A program made the position numbers and the translations under genes. From NCBI GenBank assembly GCA_002441285.1, contig DJVR01000045.1, positions 7,430-71,429 on the forward strand: a stretch of DNA of 64,000 nucleotides, in the 5' to 3' direction. The notes under the pieces are model-generated. The model was not told where the DNA came from. It was given only the letters and a program-made list of their open reading frames with translations, and ran no database searches. Below are positions 8,907-18,963 of the stretch, in pieces; position 1 is the first letter of the stretch; every line of letters starts with the position of its first letter. This stretch comes from Candidatus Atribacteria bacterium UBA6251 (lineage in GTDB: Bacteria > Atribacterota > Phoenicimicrobiia > Phoenicimicrobiales > Phoenicimicrobiaceae).

Positions 8907-11042
8907 TTAAATTTTAGTAATTTTACTCTCATTACCATGTTTATCGATGGCAATGAGATAACTATTTTCCTTAAGATTTTCTACCTTGACTATCCCTTCT
9001 TTACTTATCTCTTTTTTATAAATGGCTAAATCCATATTAAATATTTTTCCATTATAATTTCTATCAATTAATAGCATAGATAACCCTTCTAAGCCTTCAA
9101 ATCTTTTTTTACTTTTATCTAATATTTCTGTTTTAAATTGCGAAATCCTAAATCCTCCGCTTAGTCTTTCTACTTCAATCTTTATATCTTCGTTAAAATA
9201 GAACTCCGTGGAAGAAATTAATCTATTAATCTCTTCTTGGGAGCTAGGCTGTTCTTCAATCTGGAAATGACGGGATATATCCTCTAATACTTTATAAGGA
9301 AATTTTAATAGTTTGAAATTAACATCTTCATTATTACTGTTCTTTAAAGTAGTATTAGTTATGACTGTACAGGACTCTGGTGTAACTATATAATAATCCC
9401 CTTTTAATCTACCTCCTGTAGCGACAATAATTTCTTTCAGATAATCTTCGTCTATTTTAATATCTCTAAGATAATCATCTTTCCAGACGGGGTAGACTTC
9501 TACAGGATTATTATCTTTTTCGGCATATATATTAGAAAGTTTATATTTTGAGGAATAATCTTTTTCGTCTCTCGCAATACCAAATAATCCTAATACAAAA
9601 TTAATATAGGCGTCTTTATTTTTTCTTAAATTCATAATCCGGGAAAAATCATAAGCACCAGCAGAAATTATGGAAAAAGGCTGGGGCGGTTCCCCGTATT
9701 TTTCATTACTTTTTGCCTCTTGTCCTAATTTCTTAGAAGCAGCAATATTCCAAATTCTTTTCTGCATAGTGTAAATTGCGTGTTTACCAAAATCACACAT
9801 AATCCAGCGCCGGCCTAATTTCTCAGCTACAGCAGCAGTAGTTCCGCTTCCAGCAAAAACATCCATAACCAAATCGTCTTCTTCGGAACAAGTACTAATT
9901 ATTCTTTCAAGCAATTCTTCTGAATTTTCTGTTGGATAGCCAGTAATTCTTGAATAACCTTTTATATCTGTCCAGTCTGTGTTAGACAAAATATAATCGC
10001 GGGGTGGTATCCAATACTTTACACTATTGTAACTATTCAAATGTTCTTCTTTTTTTACGAATTCCTTAGTTTTACCAGTTCTTTTCCAATAAATATCTAA
10101 TGGTAAATTCTGTTGTTTATATTCCCCATAATTTTTAATAGCTGCTTCTGTCCTTTCTTTTTTCCATAACCATTGCCCTTTTTCTGGCTTAATTTCAAAT
10201 ATTTTATACCTCAAGTTTGGTCTATTGGTTGGTTTCCAAAAAGTATGCCAGTAACTTTTTGCATTATCTCCAGCTTCTTTCATAAAGGCTTTAAACCTTG
10301 AACTTGTTTTTTTTGAATACCAATAAATACTATCTGTAGCAACATTCATAGATTTTTGAGTTTCAAATTGTGTATTCAATGCACCTTGCCTAGTTCTACT
10401 AACAATTATTTCGTTTCTAAAATTATCTCTACCAAATATTTCATCAGCAATTACTTTTATATAATGTCCAAAATGATAATCCATTCTTATAAAAATTGCT
10501 CCATTATTACTCAATATCTCTCGTAAATAAATCAATCTTTCTCTTAAAGCTTCAATATATTCAGCGCCCATTAATTTCGCACTGTAACTCATTTCTCCAT
10601 TGCTTCCACCATACTCATCACCGGTACCGAATGGTGGGTCTATATAAATCAATTTCACTTTTCCTTTTACTTTATCTCTAATTAAAGGGTCCTGGTTTAA
10701 ATAGCAGGTCTTTAAAAATTGCAAATTATCTCCTTGTACTATCATATTGTACCATTCATTATCTTTGGTTTCTCCGAATCTCCTCACTATTTGCAAAGGG
10801 GCAGCACCTCCGGTAAGAGCAGCCTGTGCTAGAATAACTGATTCCGGTCTTTTGCCAGCATACTCAATAGTGGGAATCTTAAATTTATTTAATTTCTGAT
10901 AATCAAACTGCCCTTCTCGTTGAAGTTTTTCAAAAAAACCAGGAGATAGTTTAACCAGCAAATTTTCCGGAATTTCTGTTTGATTATTTATACATTCACT
11001 CAGTTTCTGCAAATCATCTTCACTAAGATTTATCTTTGTCAT
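8907..11042 (-). CDS. Type III-like site-specific DNA methyltransferase (Mod)
   Basis: This 711-aa protein carries DPPFGTGDEYGG (motif IV) at about residues 135-146. The SAM-binding motif DVFAGSGTTAAVAEKLGRRW comes later, at about residue 395, so it has the beta-class order (catalysis before SAM binding). This is usual for Mod N6-adenine or N4-cytosine methyltransferases. A long central segment after NEIIVSRTR should hold the target recognition part. The C-terminal 200 residues resemble the dimerisation/adaptor tail of Mod proteins. It sits 20 bp from both the helicase gene upstream and the Res gene downstream, so the three form one transcription unit. Confidence 0.88.
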   Translation of the reverse strand: MTKINLSEDDLQKLSECINNQTEIPENLLVKLSPGFFEKLQREGQFDYQKLNKFKIPTIEYAGKRPESVILAQAALTGGAAPLQIVRRFGETKDNEWYNMIVQGDNLQFLKTCYLNQDPLIRDKVKGKVKLIYIDPPFGTGDEYGGSNGEMSYSAKLMGAEYIEALRERLIYLREILSNNGAIFIRMDYHFGHYIKVIADEIFGRDNFRNEIIVSRTRQGALNTQFETQKSMNVATDSIYWYSKKTSSRFKAFMKEAGDNAKSYWHTFWKPTNRPNLRYKIFEIKPEKGQWLWKKERTEAAIKNYGEYKQQNLPLDIYWKRTGKTKEFVKKEEHLNSYNSVKYWIPPRDYILSNTDWTDIKGYSRITGYPTENSEELLERIISTCSEEDDLVMDVFAGSGTTAAVAEKLGRRWIMCDFGKHAIYTMQKRIWNIAASKKLGQEAKSNEKYGEPPQPFSIISAGAYDFSRIMNLRKNKDAYINFVLGLFGIARDEKDYSSKYKLSNIYAEKDNNPVEVYPVWKDDYLRDIKIDEDYLKEIIVATGGRLKGDYYIVTPESCTVITNTTLKNSNNEDVNFKLLKFPYKVLEDISRHFQIEEQPSSQEEINRLISSTEFYFNEDIKIEVERLSGGFRISQFKTEILDKSKKRFEGLEGLSMLLIDRNYNGKIFNMDLAIYKKEISKEGIVKVENLKENSYLIAIDKHGNESKITKI

Positions 11043-11062
11043 AATATTCCCTCTTTTTTATT

Positions 11063-14000
11063 TTAATTTTCTTTAAAACTTAATTTTTTAACTAATAAAT
11101 TATTTAAAATATCCAATTTTGTTTGATTTTTTTCTTGAGGAAGTAGAATGAACTTATTAATCCTTAAAAAACTATATCCGTAGCTTTCCAATTCCAGCTG
11201 GCGCTGGATATCGTATTCAAGATATTCCTGAGAAAAATTATGTTTAGTAATTATTTCAGGATTTTTAGTATGATATTCTATTCCATCATATTCTAATATA
11301 AGAGATTTTTCTTCTCCGTGATGGGAAAAGATTATTAGAAAATCCACCCGATATTTAGGGATATATTTATTGTATGTTTTTTGTATATATTCCCCGATGG
11401 GGAATTGGGCAATTATTTTTATTTTGTTCCGATTGGTTTTATAAAAATCAGTCTGAATTAATAAATTATAGAGGTCTTTTTCTGCAGGAGAACCAAATAT
11501 TGTCTCATCAGTTATATAATTATCAATAGCACTTTTTTGAATTTCTTGATAAAATTTTAAGGCATCACCCATGCGTGTATTAGAATACTCTTCCAAAGGC
11601 ATACTGTGTACTATAACCATAGTATCTTTAGCCCGGCTAAATCCTACATTTAATCTTTGCATCTTTAAACTGCGAATAGAATCTGCTCTTCCTTCTATTA
11701 CCGGATAGATAGTACGTAGATCTGCATTACCAATTGTTTTATCTTCTACCAAAGAATAATAAACTATATCTCTTTCTTCTCCCTGCACATCACCTACAAA
11801 CCAGATTACTAATTTATGTTTTTTAGATAATCGATGGTAATTAGGTAATTCTTTTCGTAATATTTCCTCCATTCGATATTTTTGTTCTCTAAAGGAAGTA
11901 ATAATACCAATTGTACCTTTAAATCCATTGGCAATTATGTTTTGTATATCTTCTTTTATAGCTATTATTTCATCTAAGTTAACATTATTTCCTGAATTGC
12001 CTTTGGTATCCACTTTAATAAAACGTAAAACTTCATTAATGGGTTTAGTTCGAATGCGGTTAACGATTAAGGGAATCTGGCTGGGTCGATAGAAATATTC
12101 ATTAGAATATTCAATTATCTCCGGGAAACTCCGGAAATGAATATCCAAAGAAGTACTATAATTTTTTAGAGCTTTAGCAAAATTGAGCGTAGATGTCCGA
12201 ATACTAAAAGTTTTTAACCATTCTTTAGTACCTTCTTCGGGCTTGTATATTGGCTCAATAAATTGCTCGTCCGGATTTACATCTAATGATGCTTCGGCTG
12301 TTATTTTTTCTTTTTCTTTTTCATCAAAGGCTATCTGATAATCTTTAGCATAATTATCTAAAATTTCTTTAAAATATTGATCTGAATATCTCTTGCTAAC
12401 ATTATATGCCCCCACTGCTCCATATTGATATTCGTCACCAAAGACTACCATTTGCTTGGCCCTTAATAATAGAGAGATTGATTCGGCAATAGATACCTGA
12501 GAAGCTTCATCTATTACTAAAAGGTCAATAGAATCTTCTTCCATTGGAAAGTATTTGGAAATTAAATCTGGTTCGGCAATAATGCAGGAAATATTTTCTA
12601 ATAGAACTTTTAATTCTTTAGGTGTCAATCTTTTGCCTGCTTTCATGCTAACGATAATTCTTTCTTTTTCAGTGGAAAAATTATTGAGATTTTTTATCCG
12701 CTGGTCATTAATATTTTCTAATTTTTTATGGAGTGTTTGGTAATATTCTTTGATGACTTCTTGGTCAGGGAGATTAAATACTTCTTTTTGATTTAATTCT
12801 GTAAATAATTGGATATAATTTAAAACTTTATTGGGAATATCTTTCTCTGAAAATAACTCGTTTAAACTTTGTAAATCATCAAAATATATACCTACTTCTG
12901 ATAGAATTGATGAAAAATATTTCTTTAAGATTTGCAGAGAAGAAAGGGTGTCGGAGTTTAAATTATCAATCAAATCTTTTATTTTACTTAACAGATGGAA
13001 AAGTTGTTTAATGTCTTCTTTAGTTAAATTTAATGATTGTAATGCTGGTGTTAACAATTTACGATTCGAAATATAGGTTTTAATATCTTTTAATTTAGAA
13101 ATTCCAGATTTAAGTTCTTTTATAGTAATTGTTGATTTTTCTTTAGAGGCTAAATAAAAAATATTAGTTAATATACTATCGTATTCCAATTTTTCTAATA
13201 AATTTAAATTATTATGGAATTCTTGATTATTTTTTATTTTCATTTTTATGAACATAGAACGGTATTTTAATTTTTCTTTATCTGTAAAAATTAAAGAATC
13301 GGGTTTTAAATTTTCGGCTATCTTAGAAAATAATTCTGAAAATTGGTCGAGATTTTTAAAATCATAATTCTTTAGATTATTTACTTCTGTTTTTTTTAGC
13401 GGTAAATTTTTTATGTTTTGACAAGCGGTTAACCAATCAACTATTAGGCTTGATTTTTGGTAAAGAAAATTTAATTGATTTAAACTTAAATTACTTAAAT
13501 CGTTTTCTTTTATTTTAATGATAAGCTCTCTTATAAGATCAAAATTAATATTTTCGTCTTTTTGTAGCTTATGAGGAGATTGATTTTCTTTAATTATGGA
13601 TTTTTCTTGTAATTCTTTTTCTATTTGTTCGAAATTTAATAATTTAGAAATATATTCTTGGTAATTTTCGGAATTAGCCCAAAAATCATTATTCTGTTCT
13701 TCAATAATTTGATGCCAATTAGCAAGGTCCTTTTCAACCGCTTCTTCATTAAATTGATTAACTCTTTTATTTGATGCTGAAATAACCGGGTCAGAGAGTG
13801 TATTCTCAAAATTGTTAATGCTAATATCGTCTCGAGATATTCTTAAGATAGAAGGCTTAGACTCCGGATGCAATGCTCTAAATTTATCAGTCATCATCCG
13901 GTCAATTACATCGAGGGCTGCTTTTTTGTGAGAAGTAACCACAATTGATTTATTTTTCTGATTGGCCCAATAAGTAATCGCAGCTATTGTATAAGATTTT

Positions 14001-15379
14001 CCTGTTCCGGGGGGACCATCTACTACAATTATATTATTTTGCTCATTTTCCAAAGCAATAAGTATTCTCTTTTGAGGATTATTTAAAGAAAGGGGGATGG
14101 TGGATAATAAATTATTTACTGATTTCCGAGGGTAATGTTTGTTGAATTCTTCATCTACTTTGTCAGTTGTATTTTTAACATTACCAGAAATATAATTTTT
14201 AATAAGGCCGAGAAATTTATCACCTTTTCCTGCATCAAGATGGGTAATTAATTCTGAATAATCTAATAATTTGCGGTTTTCTTTCTGTACTACCTGCAGA
14301 CCGATGCGAAAGCTTATATTTGGATAATTGGGTAACTGAAATGATTTAAAACAATATACCAATAAAAATTCATCAAATATATTGTAGGTATTCTGTAAAT
14401 GGTTTTCTATACTTCCTAAATAATATTTGGCATCTATGAATCTGGCTGCACGAGGAGTAGTTAAAATATTTTCGAACTCAAAAGAATTAATAGCCGGGGT
14501 ATTAATAATCACTATATCGTGTTTACTTCTAATAATTAATTTGTCAGCCAATTCGTCAATTTCAATTTCTATGAGAAAAAGAGGATACTTATCAATTTTT
14601 TCTTTTTTTTCTTCTTTTTCTAAATATATTTCATGAAAAAAGATATAGGCATTTCCTATCCCAACAAAGGGAATATATTTTCTAATAGTGCCATATAGGT
14701 CGAATATAGTAAGGTCAAACGATGCATCTAATATCTGCTTTTTTATTTGGGAAAAATATTTTTCTACATTGTTTTCTTTCTGTGCTATTTTTTGTAAAGA
14801 ATCAAATATTTCTTGCTCAATACTTTGAGGATTTAAAGTTGATAAGGGCTTGCTCTTGAATTTTAATTCTGTCTTTAATTTTTCTATCTTTTGTTTTTGC
14901 AATTTGTAGAGAATTTCTTTGGCGGTATTTCTAAAGGCTAAGTTGAATTTTCGAGAGCCTTCTGAGAAGATCTGTTTTCGAAATTCCTTTTTTTGTTCTA
15001 TGTTATCAACTACTTGATTCCCTTCTTCTCCTGATAATATAATTTTGTTTCCATATAATTTTAGTAACCTATCCTCAGATTGTTTAATGCAGCTTTTGAG
15101 ATATTCTAAATTGTAATCAGATTCGAGTTTATCAATTAATTTTTGTTTAAACTCGTCTTCGCTTACACTAACTTTGTAATCTCCTCTTTTTATTTCAAAA
15201 CTAAACTTTTCTCCTTTTTTAATAGAATCCAATATTTTTTTCTGAAAATCTGGAAAAACAGATAAATCTGAGGTTAAAGAATCATCAGTCCATTTATAGT
15301 CTATTTTCTTTTGAAAATTAAAGCGGGTTTCGGTATAAGTGGCGAAGTAATTTAAAATGCTCTTGGCAAATTTTTTCAT
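11063..15379 (-). CDS. Large SF1 (UPF1/DNA2-like) helicase with C-terminal Vsr/DUF559-type nuclease domain
   Basis: The 1438-aa protein has an N-terminal 430-residue helical region, then Walker A GPPGTGKS at 455-462. The DEAS Walker B (LLVIDEASQVSIAES) lies near residue 970, followed by GDEYQYGAVG, FRSFPEIIEYS and LNVGFSRAKDTMVIVHS (motif VI). A long Leu/Asn/Lys-rich insertion separates Walker A from Walker B. The last 150 residues read LILEYDGIEYH and later YDIQRQLELESYGYSFLRIN, the pattern of Vsr/DUF559 PD-(D/E)XK nucleases. It is the first gene of the helicase-Mod-Res operon. Helicase-Vsr fusions are known in phage defence. Its joint work with a Mod/Res pair is inferred from the 20-bp spacing. 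Confidence 0.85.
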   Translation of the reverse strand: MKKFAKSILNYFATYTETRFNFQKKIDYKWTDDSLTSDLSVFPDFQKKILDSIKKGEKFSFEIKRGDYKVSVSEDEFKQKLIDKLESDYNLEYLKSCIKQSEDRLLKLYGNKIILSGEEGNQVVDNIEQKKEFRKQIFSEGSRKFNLAFRNTAKEILYKLQKQKIEKLKTELKFKSKPLSTLNPQSIEQEIFDSLQKIAQKENNVEKYFSQIKKQILDASFDLTIFDLYGTIRKYIPFVGIGNAYIFFHEIYLEKEEKKEKIDKYPLFLIEIEIDELADKLIIRSKHDIVIINTPAINSFEFENILTTPRAARFIDAKYYLGSIENHLQNTYNIFDEFLLVYCFKSFQLPNYPNISFRIGLQVVQKENRKLLDYSELITHLDAGKGDKFLGLIKNYISGNVKNTTDKVDEEFNKHYPRKSVNNLLSTIPLSLNNPQKRILIALENEQNNIIVVDGPPGTGKSYTIAAITYWANQKNKSIVVTSHKKAALDVIDRMMTDKFRALHPESKPSILRISRDDISINNFENTLSDPVISASNKRVNQFNEEAVEKDLANWHQIIEEQNNDFWANSENYQEYISKLLNFEQIEKELQEKSIIKENQSPHKLQKDENINFDLIRELIIKIKENDLSNLSLNQLNFLYQKSSLIVDWLTACQNIKNLPLKKTEVNNLKNYDFKNLDQFSELFSKIAENLKPDSLIFTDKEKLKYRSMFIKMKIKNNQEFHNNLNLLEKLEYDSILTNIFYLASKEKSTITIKELKSGISKLKDIKTYISNRKLLTPALQSLNLTKEDIKQLFHLLSKIKDLIDNLNSDTLSSLQILKKYFSSILSEVGIYFDDLQSLNELFSEKDIPNKVLNYIQLFTELNQKEVFNLPDQEVIKEYYQTLHKKLENINDQRIKNLNNFSTEKERIIVSMKAGKRLTPKELKVLLENISCIIAEPDLISKYFPMEEDSIDLLVIDEASQVSIAESISLLLRAKQMVVFGDEYQYGAVGAYNVSKRYSDQYFKEILDNYAKDYQIAFDEKEKEKITAEASLDVNPDEQFIEPIYKPEEGTKEWLKTFSIRTSTLNFAKALKNYSTSLDIHFRSFPEIIEYSNEYFYRPSQIPLIVNRIRTKPINEVLRFIKVDTKGNSGNNVNLDEIIAIKEDIQNIIANGFKGTIGIITSFREQKYRMEEILRKELPNYHRLSKKHKLVIWFVGDVQGEERDIVYYSLVEDKTIGNADLRTIYPVIEGRADSIRSLKMQRLNVGFSRAKDTMVIVHSMPLEEYSNTRMGDALKFYQEIQKSAIDNYITDETIFGSPAEKDLYNLLIQTDFYKTNRNKIKIIAQFPIGEYIQKTYNKYIPKYRVDFLIIFSHHGEEKSLILEYDGIEYHTKNPEIITKHNFSQEYLEYDIQRQLELESYGYSFLRINKFILLPQEKNQTKLDILNNLLVKKLSFKEN

Positions 15380-15468
15380 GATTATTAATTTATTCTCCTA
15401 TTTTTATTAAATTTTATAATGTTACTTTTAATAATTTTGGTAATAAATAATGATATTATTATCTATTT

Positions 15469-16797
15469 CTAAAAATCCTCTAAGGATTTATTACTTTCAT
15501 CAATTTTTTCTATTAAATCCTTCAGCTCTTTGCTTGTATATACTATGGACAGATTAATACTATCATCTTTCCCCCACAATACTAATTCTATCTCTGTATC
15601 AGCAGTCTCCCATCTTGAGATAACATTTAAATGCCCTAAACTAATAGCCAGTCCCCAATTTTTTGAATCATTCCTATAAAGATTGTTGTTCCAATTTTGC
15701 TGGTCTATAAGTGGAGTTCCATATTTTTTAGTTAAGTTTTCCTTCAAATTAGAATATTCCGAAATATAATCATTTTTGTTGCTAAGGGATTTATCAAAAT
15801 AATAAAACCAATACGCTGTTTGGGTAAGTTTTCCATTTGCAAATTCATATAAAATATAACATGGAATTCCATTAGCATACCCTTGAAAAATCAATATATT
15901 ATCTTTGCTATAATCCTTTAAAAATATACTTACATTTTCTTCACATTGTATTACCTCTGTTTGGTTCATTCCCCAGTTTGTTTTCCTAAAGTTATATTGT
16001 TTTGCTAATTCTACATCTGTCTTAGAAATTATTTGTGATTGACTTGCTTTACTAATAGTGCTCTCATTTTTTTCTTGTTTATCTTTTTCTTTTATTTTAT
16101 CTATCAAGTAATTTATATTTTCATTTTCTTTTCTTGCAGCTGTTTCCTTAATGATTTCTTTAGTCCCTTCACCAACATAGCTCATTTCCGGGAATTTTTT
16201 TAAAATACGTTTTACTATTTCACTGCCATATTTTTCTATGTCAGATTTTCTGGTAGAGGTAAACCCTGCCCCTTCCCAAACTTTTTCACAAGACCTAGAT
16301 AAATTTTCTAAAAAACTGATATATACATAAGGATAGTAGCGATTTTTTGTTACCGTAATACTGGTCCAAGAGCCACTACCAAAAGTATAGACATTACCAG
16401 AAAAATGAGTCATTCCTATATGACCGGAATAGGTAGTGGTTTTATTATTCGACTGATATATTGGTATACTTTCAGTAGTTTTAGCAAATTCATTGCTGGA
16501 AAATAAAAAAATTACCAAATCTGCTTCTAAAAAATTTTCCTTATATTTATATCCTTTTTCTTCTAATATTTGAATAATTTCTTTTTGCAGATGTTTATTA
16601 GGTAAATAATTGGGATATAATTTGATCTTATCATCTTCATAAAAACCAAAGGACCTATATAAACTATAATTGGTAAATGGATTATCGTGAGTTTCGATAT
16701 TGTAAAAAGTAAACAATGAACAGTAACTTAGAGGGGTATAACTTATCAGTATCAAAAATATTAATATAATAAAGGTTAATAAATATTTTCTTTTCAT
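15469..16797 (-). CDS. Exported protein with DUF4136-like N-terminal domain
   Basis: The N-terminus (MKRKYLLTFIILIFLILIS...) is a signal peptide or membrane anchor. Residues 50-200 contain ADLVIFLF, TYSGHIGMTH, TVTKNRYYPYVYISFLEN and GSEIVKRILKKFPE, like the DUF4136 lipoprotein domain. A Lys/Glu-rich linker follows. The C-terminal domain starts with FRKTNWGMNQTEVIQCEE, a 'WGM...V' module seen in uncharacterised envelope proteins. There is no obvious lipobox Cys. It probably acts outside the cytoplasmic membrane. It lies 90 bp from the helicase start region and reads the same way, but it looks unrelated to defence. Confidence 0.6.
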   Translation of the reverse strand: MKRKYLLTFIILIFLILISYTPLSYCSLFTFYNIETHDNPFTNYSLYRSFGFYEDDKIKLYPNYLPNKHLQKEIIQILEEKGYKYKENFLEADLVIFLFSSNEFAKTTESIPIYQSNNKTTTYSGHIGMTHFSGNVYTFGSGSWTSITVTKNRYYPYVYISFLENLSRSCEKVWEGAGFTSTRKSDIEKYGSEIVKRILKKFPEMSYVGEGTKEIIKETAARKENENINYLIDKIKEKDKQEKNESTISKASQSQIISKTDVELAKQYNFRKTNWGMNQTEVIQCEENVSIFLKDYSKDNILIFQGYANGIPCYILYEFANGKLTQTAYWFYYFDKSLSNKNDYISEYSNLKENLTKKYGTPLIDQQNWNNNLYRNDSKNWGLAISLGHLNVISRWETADTEIELVLWGKDDSINLSIVYTSKELKDLIEKIDESNKSLEDF

Positions 16798-17221
16798 AAT
16801 ATCTGAATCTCCTTAATAATATATTATTTTTTAGAGATTTTTAATTTGAGGTAGCAAATAACTGTGAGCAATAAAGGTAAATCATAACAGGATTGATGAG
16901 TTTGTACTCTACATTTCCTTTCCCTCCACCATCATAACAAGGATACAGCAAGCTCTAACCTTCTTATTACAGGTGATAGACTAAATACAACAAAGAAATT
17001 ATTATATTTAGTCCATGGTAGTTTGACTACAGTATGTCAGCAATTGGTAAATAAAAATTAATTTTAGGAATTATAATTTCCGATTATTAATACGACAAAA
17101 GACTGGGGAAATCCTTTTTTTGAGAGAAAACTTATTAAAAAATAAGAAGCACCTTTATATATGCTCGGGTTTGCCAGCTATAGTTGTGCGAATTTTTTAT
17201 TTGCTTGGTGTTAACTAATAA
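16798..17221. other. Intergenic stretch without a supported gene
   Basis: This AT-rich stretch shows no long frame. From about 17101 to 17215 there is an open frame on the plus strand (KTGEILFLRENLLKNKKHLY...) that stops at TAATAA. It lies in the same frame as the remnant starting at 17222, so it may belong to the same decayed gene. Confidence 0.4.
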
Positions 17222-17542
17222 GGTGCAAAATTTGCACCTGACTTAGTTCAAAATTTGGAGGGGGGTAGTTCAAATTTTGCACCAGGGGTAGTGCAAAATT
17301 TGAACAATAACAATAACCATATAAATAATACCAATATAACAACAACAAAAGAAGAGGTTGCTGTTATGGTTAACTCTAAAAAATTAAAAGAAAAAGGCAC
17401 TGAGAAGATAGTAGTCCTGAAGACTATAAGATCAATTCGGGAGAAAATAAGAAAAGCTAACAGAGAATCCACCTCTTCACAGAAAAATAATGAACCTAAA
17501 CCAAACATTATTTTTGAAAAAGAAAAATTCAAGGTCCACTAA
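17222..17542 (+). pseudogene. C-terminal remnant of a replication-initiator/HTH protein with FAP-VQNL repeats
   Basis: The frame reads GAKFAPDLVQNLEGGSSNFA, then PGVVQNLNNNNNHINN, a twofold repeat of (G)xxFAPxxVQNL followed by Asn-rich sequence. Similar repeats and Asn tracts occur in the linkers of plasmid, phage and conjugative-element replication proteins with HTH or DnaD-like domains; the assignment is by resemblance only. No start codon with a good ribosome site is present (the longest call uses TTG at 17255), and two stops lie directly upstream. The rest is Lys-rich (KEKGTEKIVVLKTIRSIREK). It is probably the tail of a lost mobile element gene. Confidence 0.4.
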
Positions 17543-17645
17543 GAAATTCAAGGTCCACTAAGTATCGATCATCATAAAAATCTTTAACTTAGTAAATCAA
17601 CCCCTCCTGAACAAGATACCTATAATATTGTAATTTTATAAATTT

Positions 17646-18962
17646 TTAATTGCTTTTGGTAGACACAGAAAGTTCTTTAAGATAAAGATGAGGAAACTTA
17701 TATTGTCCGTTAATCCATCTTGCTTTATCTCCTATAGCAACTATATTTTTTAAATCGGTTAACGCATTCCCAGCAATCATTATATCTTTAATCCTTCCTA
17801 CCACCTTGCCTTGCTCTATTTTAAATCCTAACTGTACACTGTTGGAAAAGGCTCCACTTAAGATATTTCCTTGCCCTAAACCCAGTACCTGATCGATAAT
17901 AATACCCTCTCGAATATCTTTAATCATTTCTGAGAAGGGTACTTTCCCTTCTTCCATAATTAAATTATTAATTTTAGGAGCAGGTTCACTTTCTATACCC
18001 GATCTTATTCCATTGCCAGTGCTTTCTACCCCCGCTAAACCGGCTGTTTGTAAATCATAGTAAAAGCTTTTTACTACTCCCTTCTCCACTAGAGGAAATC
18101 TCCTGGTCTCTATTCCTTCGTCATCAAAAGGCGCACTACCTAAGGCAAAATCTATGGTCCCATCATTATAAAGACTAAATAATTCACCCCATAGTTTATT
18201 ACCTAGTTGATTGGTGAAAGGCGATATCTTCTGATAGACCATCTTTCCATTCAAACCACTAAGAATGGGCAAAATCAAGGTTATGACAGCTTTGGGAGTA
18301 AAAATAACCGGCATTTTCCCACCCTTAATGGGAACAATCTTTTTGCTCCATTGTAGATTCTTAATTATTTCTGCTTTTAGCTCCTCAATATTCAGGTTAT
18401 CATTGCCGAAAGAAATGGAATCATATACCATCAGGATATCTTTGGTTTCAACTTTTTGGGCCATTATTGAACAGGAAAAGGTGGTCTTCTGATAAGTAAA
18501 ATCTTCATCCTGGCTATTAACATACTCAATCTGACTATAATCCTGCAAAATATTTAAATCGATGCGTAGATGTGGATCAAAATCTCTAAATTGATCAATC
18601 AACTTCTCTCCTATTCCCACCATTTCTTCTACACTTTTATTTTTAACTCTCTTATCGTAGATTTCTAACCTCTTTTTGGATTTTGTTTCCATTTTTGGAG
18701 GGAAATTAAAAGCGGATACTGCTCCATATTCTGAACTAGCTATAGCTTTTTCTAAAATTGAATCAAAATCTCCATTACCGGATAAAGAAGAAAAGCCTAA
18801 TCTACCCTGGTGGATTATTCTTAAAGCCAAACCTTCTTGTTCCGCAATATCAATAGATTTTAGTCTGTTTACTTCAAAATTAACTGGAATAGTTTTACTT
18901 TTTACCTTAAAAAGTTCGGCAGAATCTACTTTTTTTCTGGCTCTTTCCAATAATTTTTTCAT
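17646..18962 (-). CDS. pmbA: TldE/PmbA-like subunit of the TldD/TldE protease
   Basis: The 438-aa protein has the PmbA/TldE layout: N-terminal SIDIAEQEGLALRIIHQGRL, a central IVPIKGGKMPVIFTPKA, and a C-terminal GIRSGIESEPAPKINNLIME then SNSVQLGFKIEQGKV. It lacks the HExxxH zinc motif present in its partner, as TldE proteins do. TldD and TldE form a heteromeric metalloprotease that degrades unfolded peptides and matures some modified peptides. The gene starts 1 nt after the tldD stop, so translation is probably coupled. The length is usual. Confidence 0.9.
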   Translation of the reverse strand: MKKLLERARKKVDSAELFKVKSKTIPVNFEVNRLKSIDIAEQEGLALRIIHQGRLGFSSLSGNGDFDSILEKAIASSEYGAVSAFNFPPKMETKSKKRLEIYDKRVKNKSVEEMVGIGEKLIDQFRDFDPHLRIDLNILQDYSQIEYVNSQDEDFTYQKTTFSCSIMAQKVETKDILMVYDSISFGNDNLNIEELKAEIIKNLQWSKKIVPIKGGKMPVIFTPKAVITLILPILSGLNGKMVYQKISPFTNQLGNKLWGELFSLYNDGTIDFALGSAPFDDEGIETRRFPLVEKGVVKSFYYDLQTAGLAGVESTGNGIRSGIESEPAPKINNLIMEEGKVPFSEMIKDIREGIIIDQVLGLGQGNILSGAFSNSVQLGFKIEQGKVVGRIKDIMIAGNALTDLKNIVAIGDKARWINGQYKFPHLYLKELSVSTKSN

Positions 18963-18963
18963 T

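Noticed and set aside
6058..15379. DISARM or BREX system
   Set aside because: No DrmA/DrmB/DrmC, PglZ or BrxC-like protein is present; the Mod and Res motifs fit type III restriction-modification.
17222..17310. Operator cluster of CAAAATTTG palindromes
   Set aside because: The repeats are in one frame and encode a protein repeat, and no intact gene follows that they could regulate.
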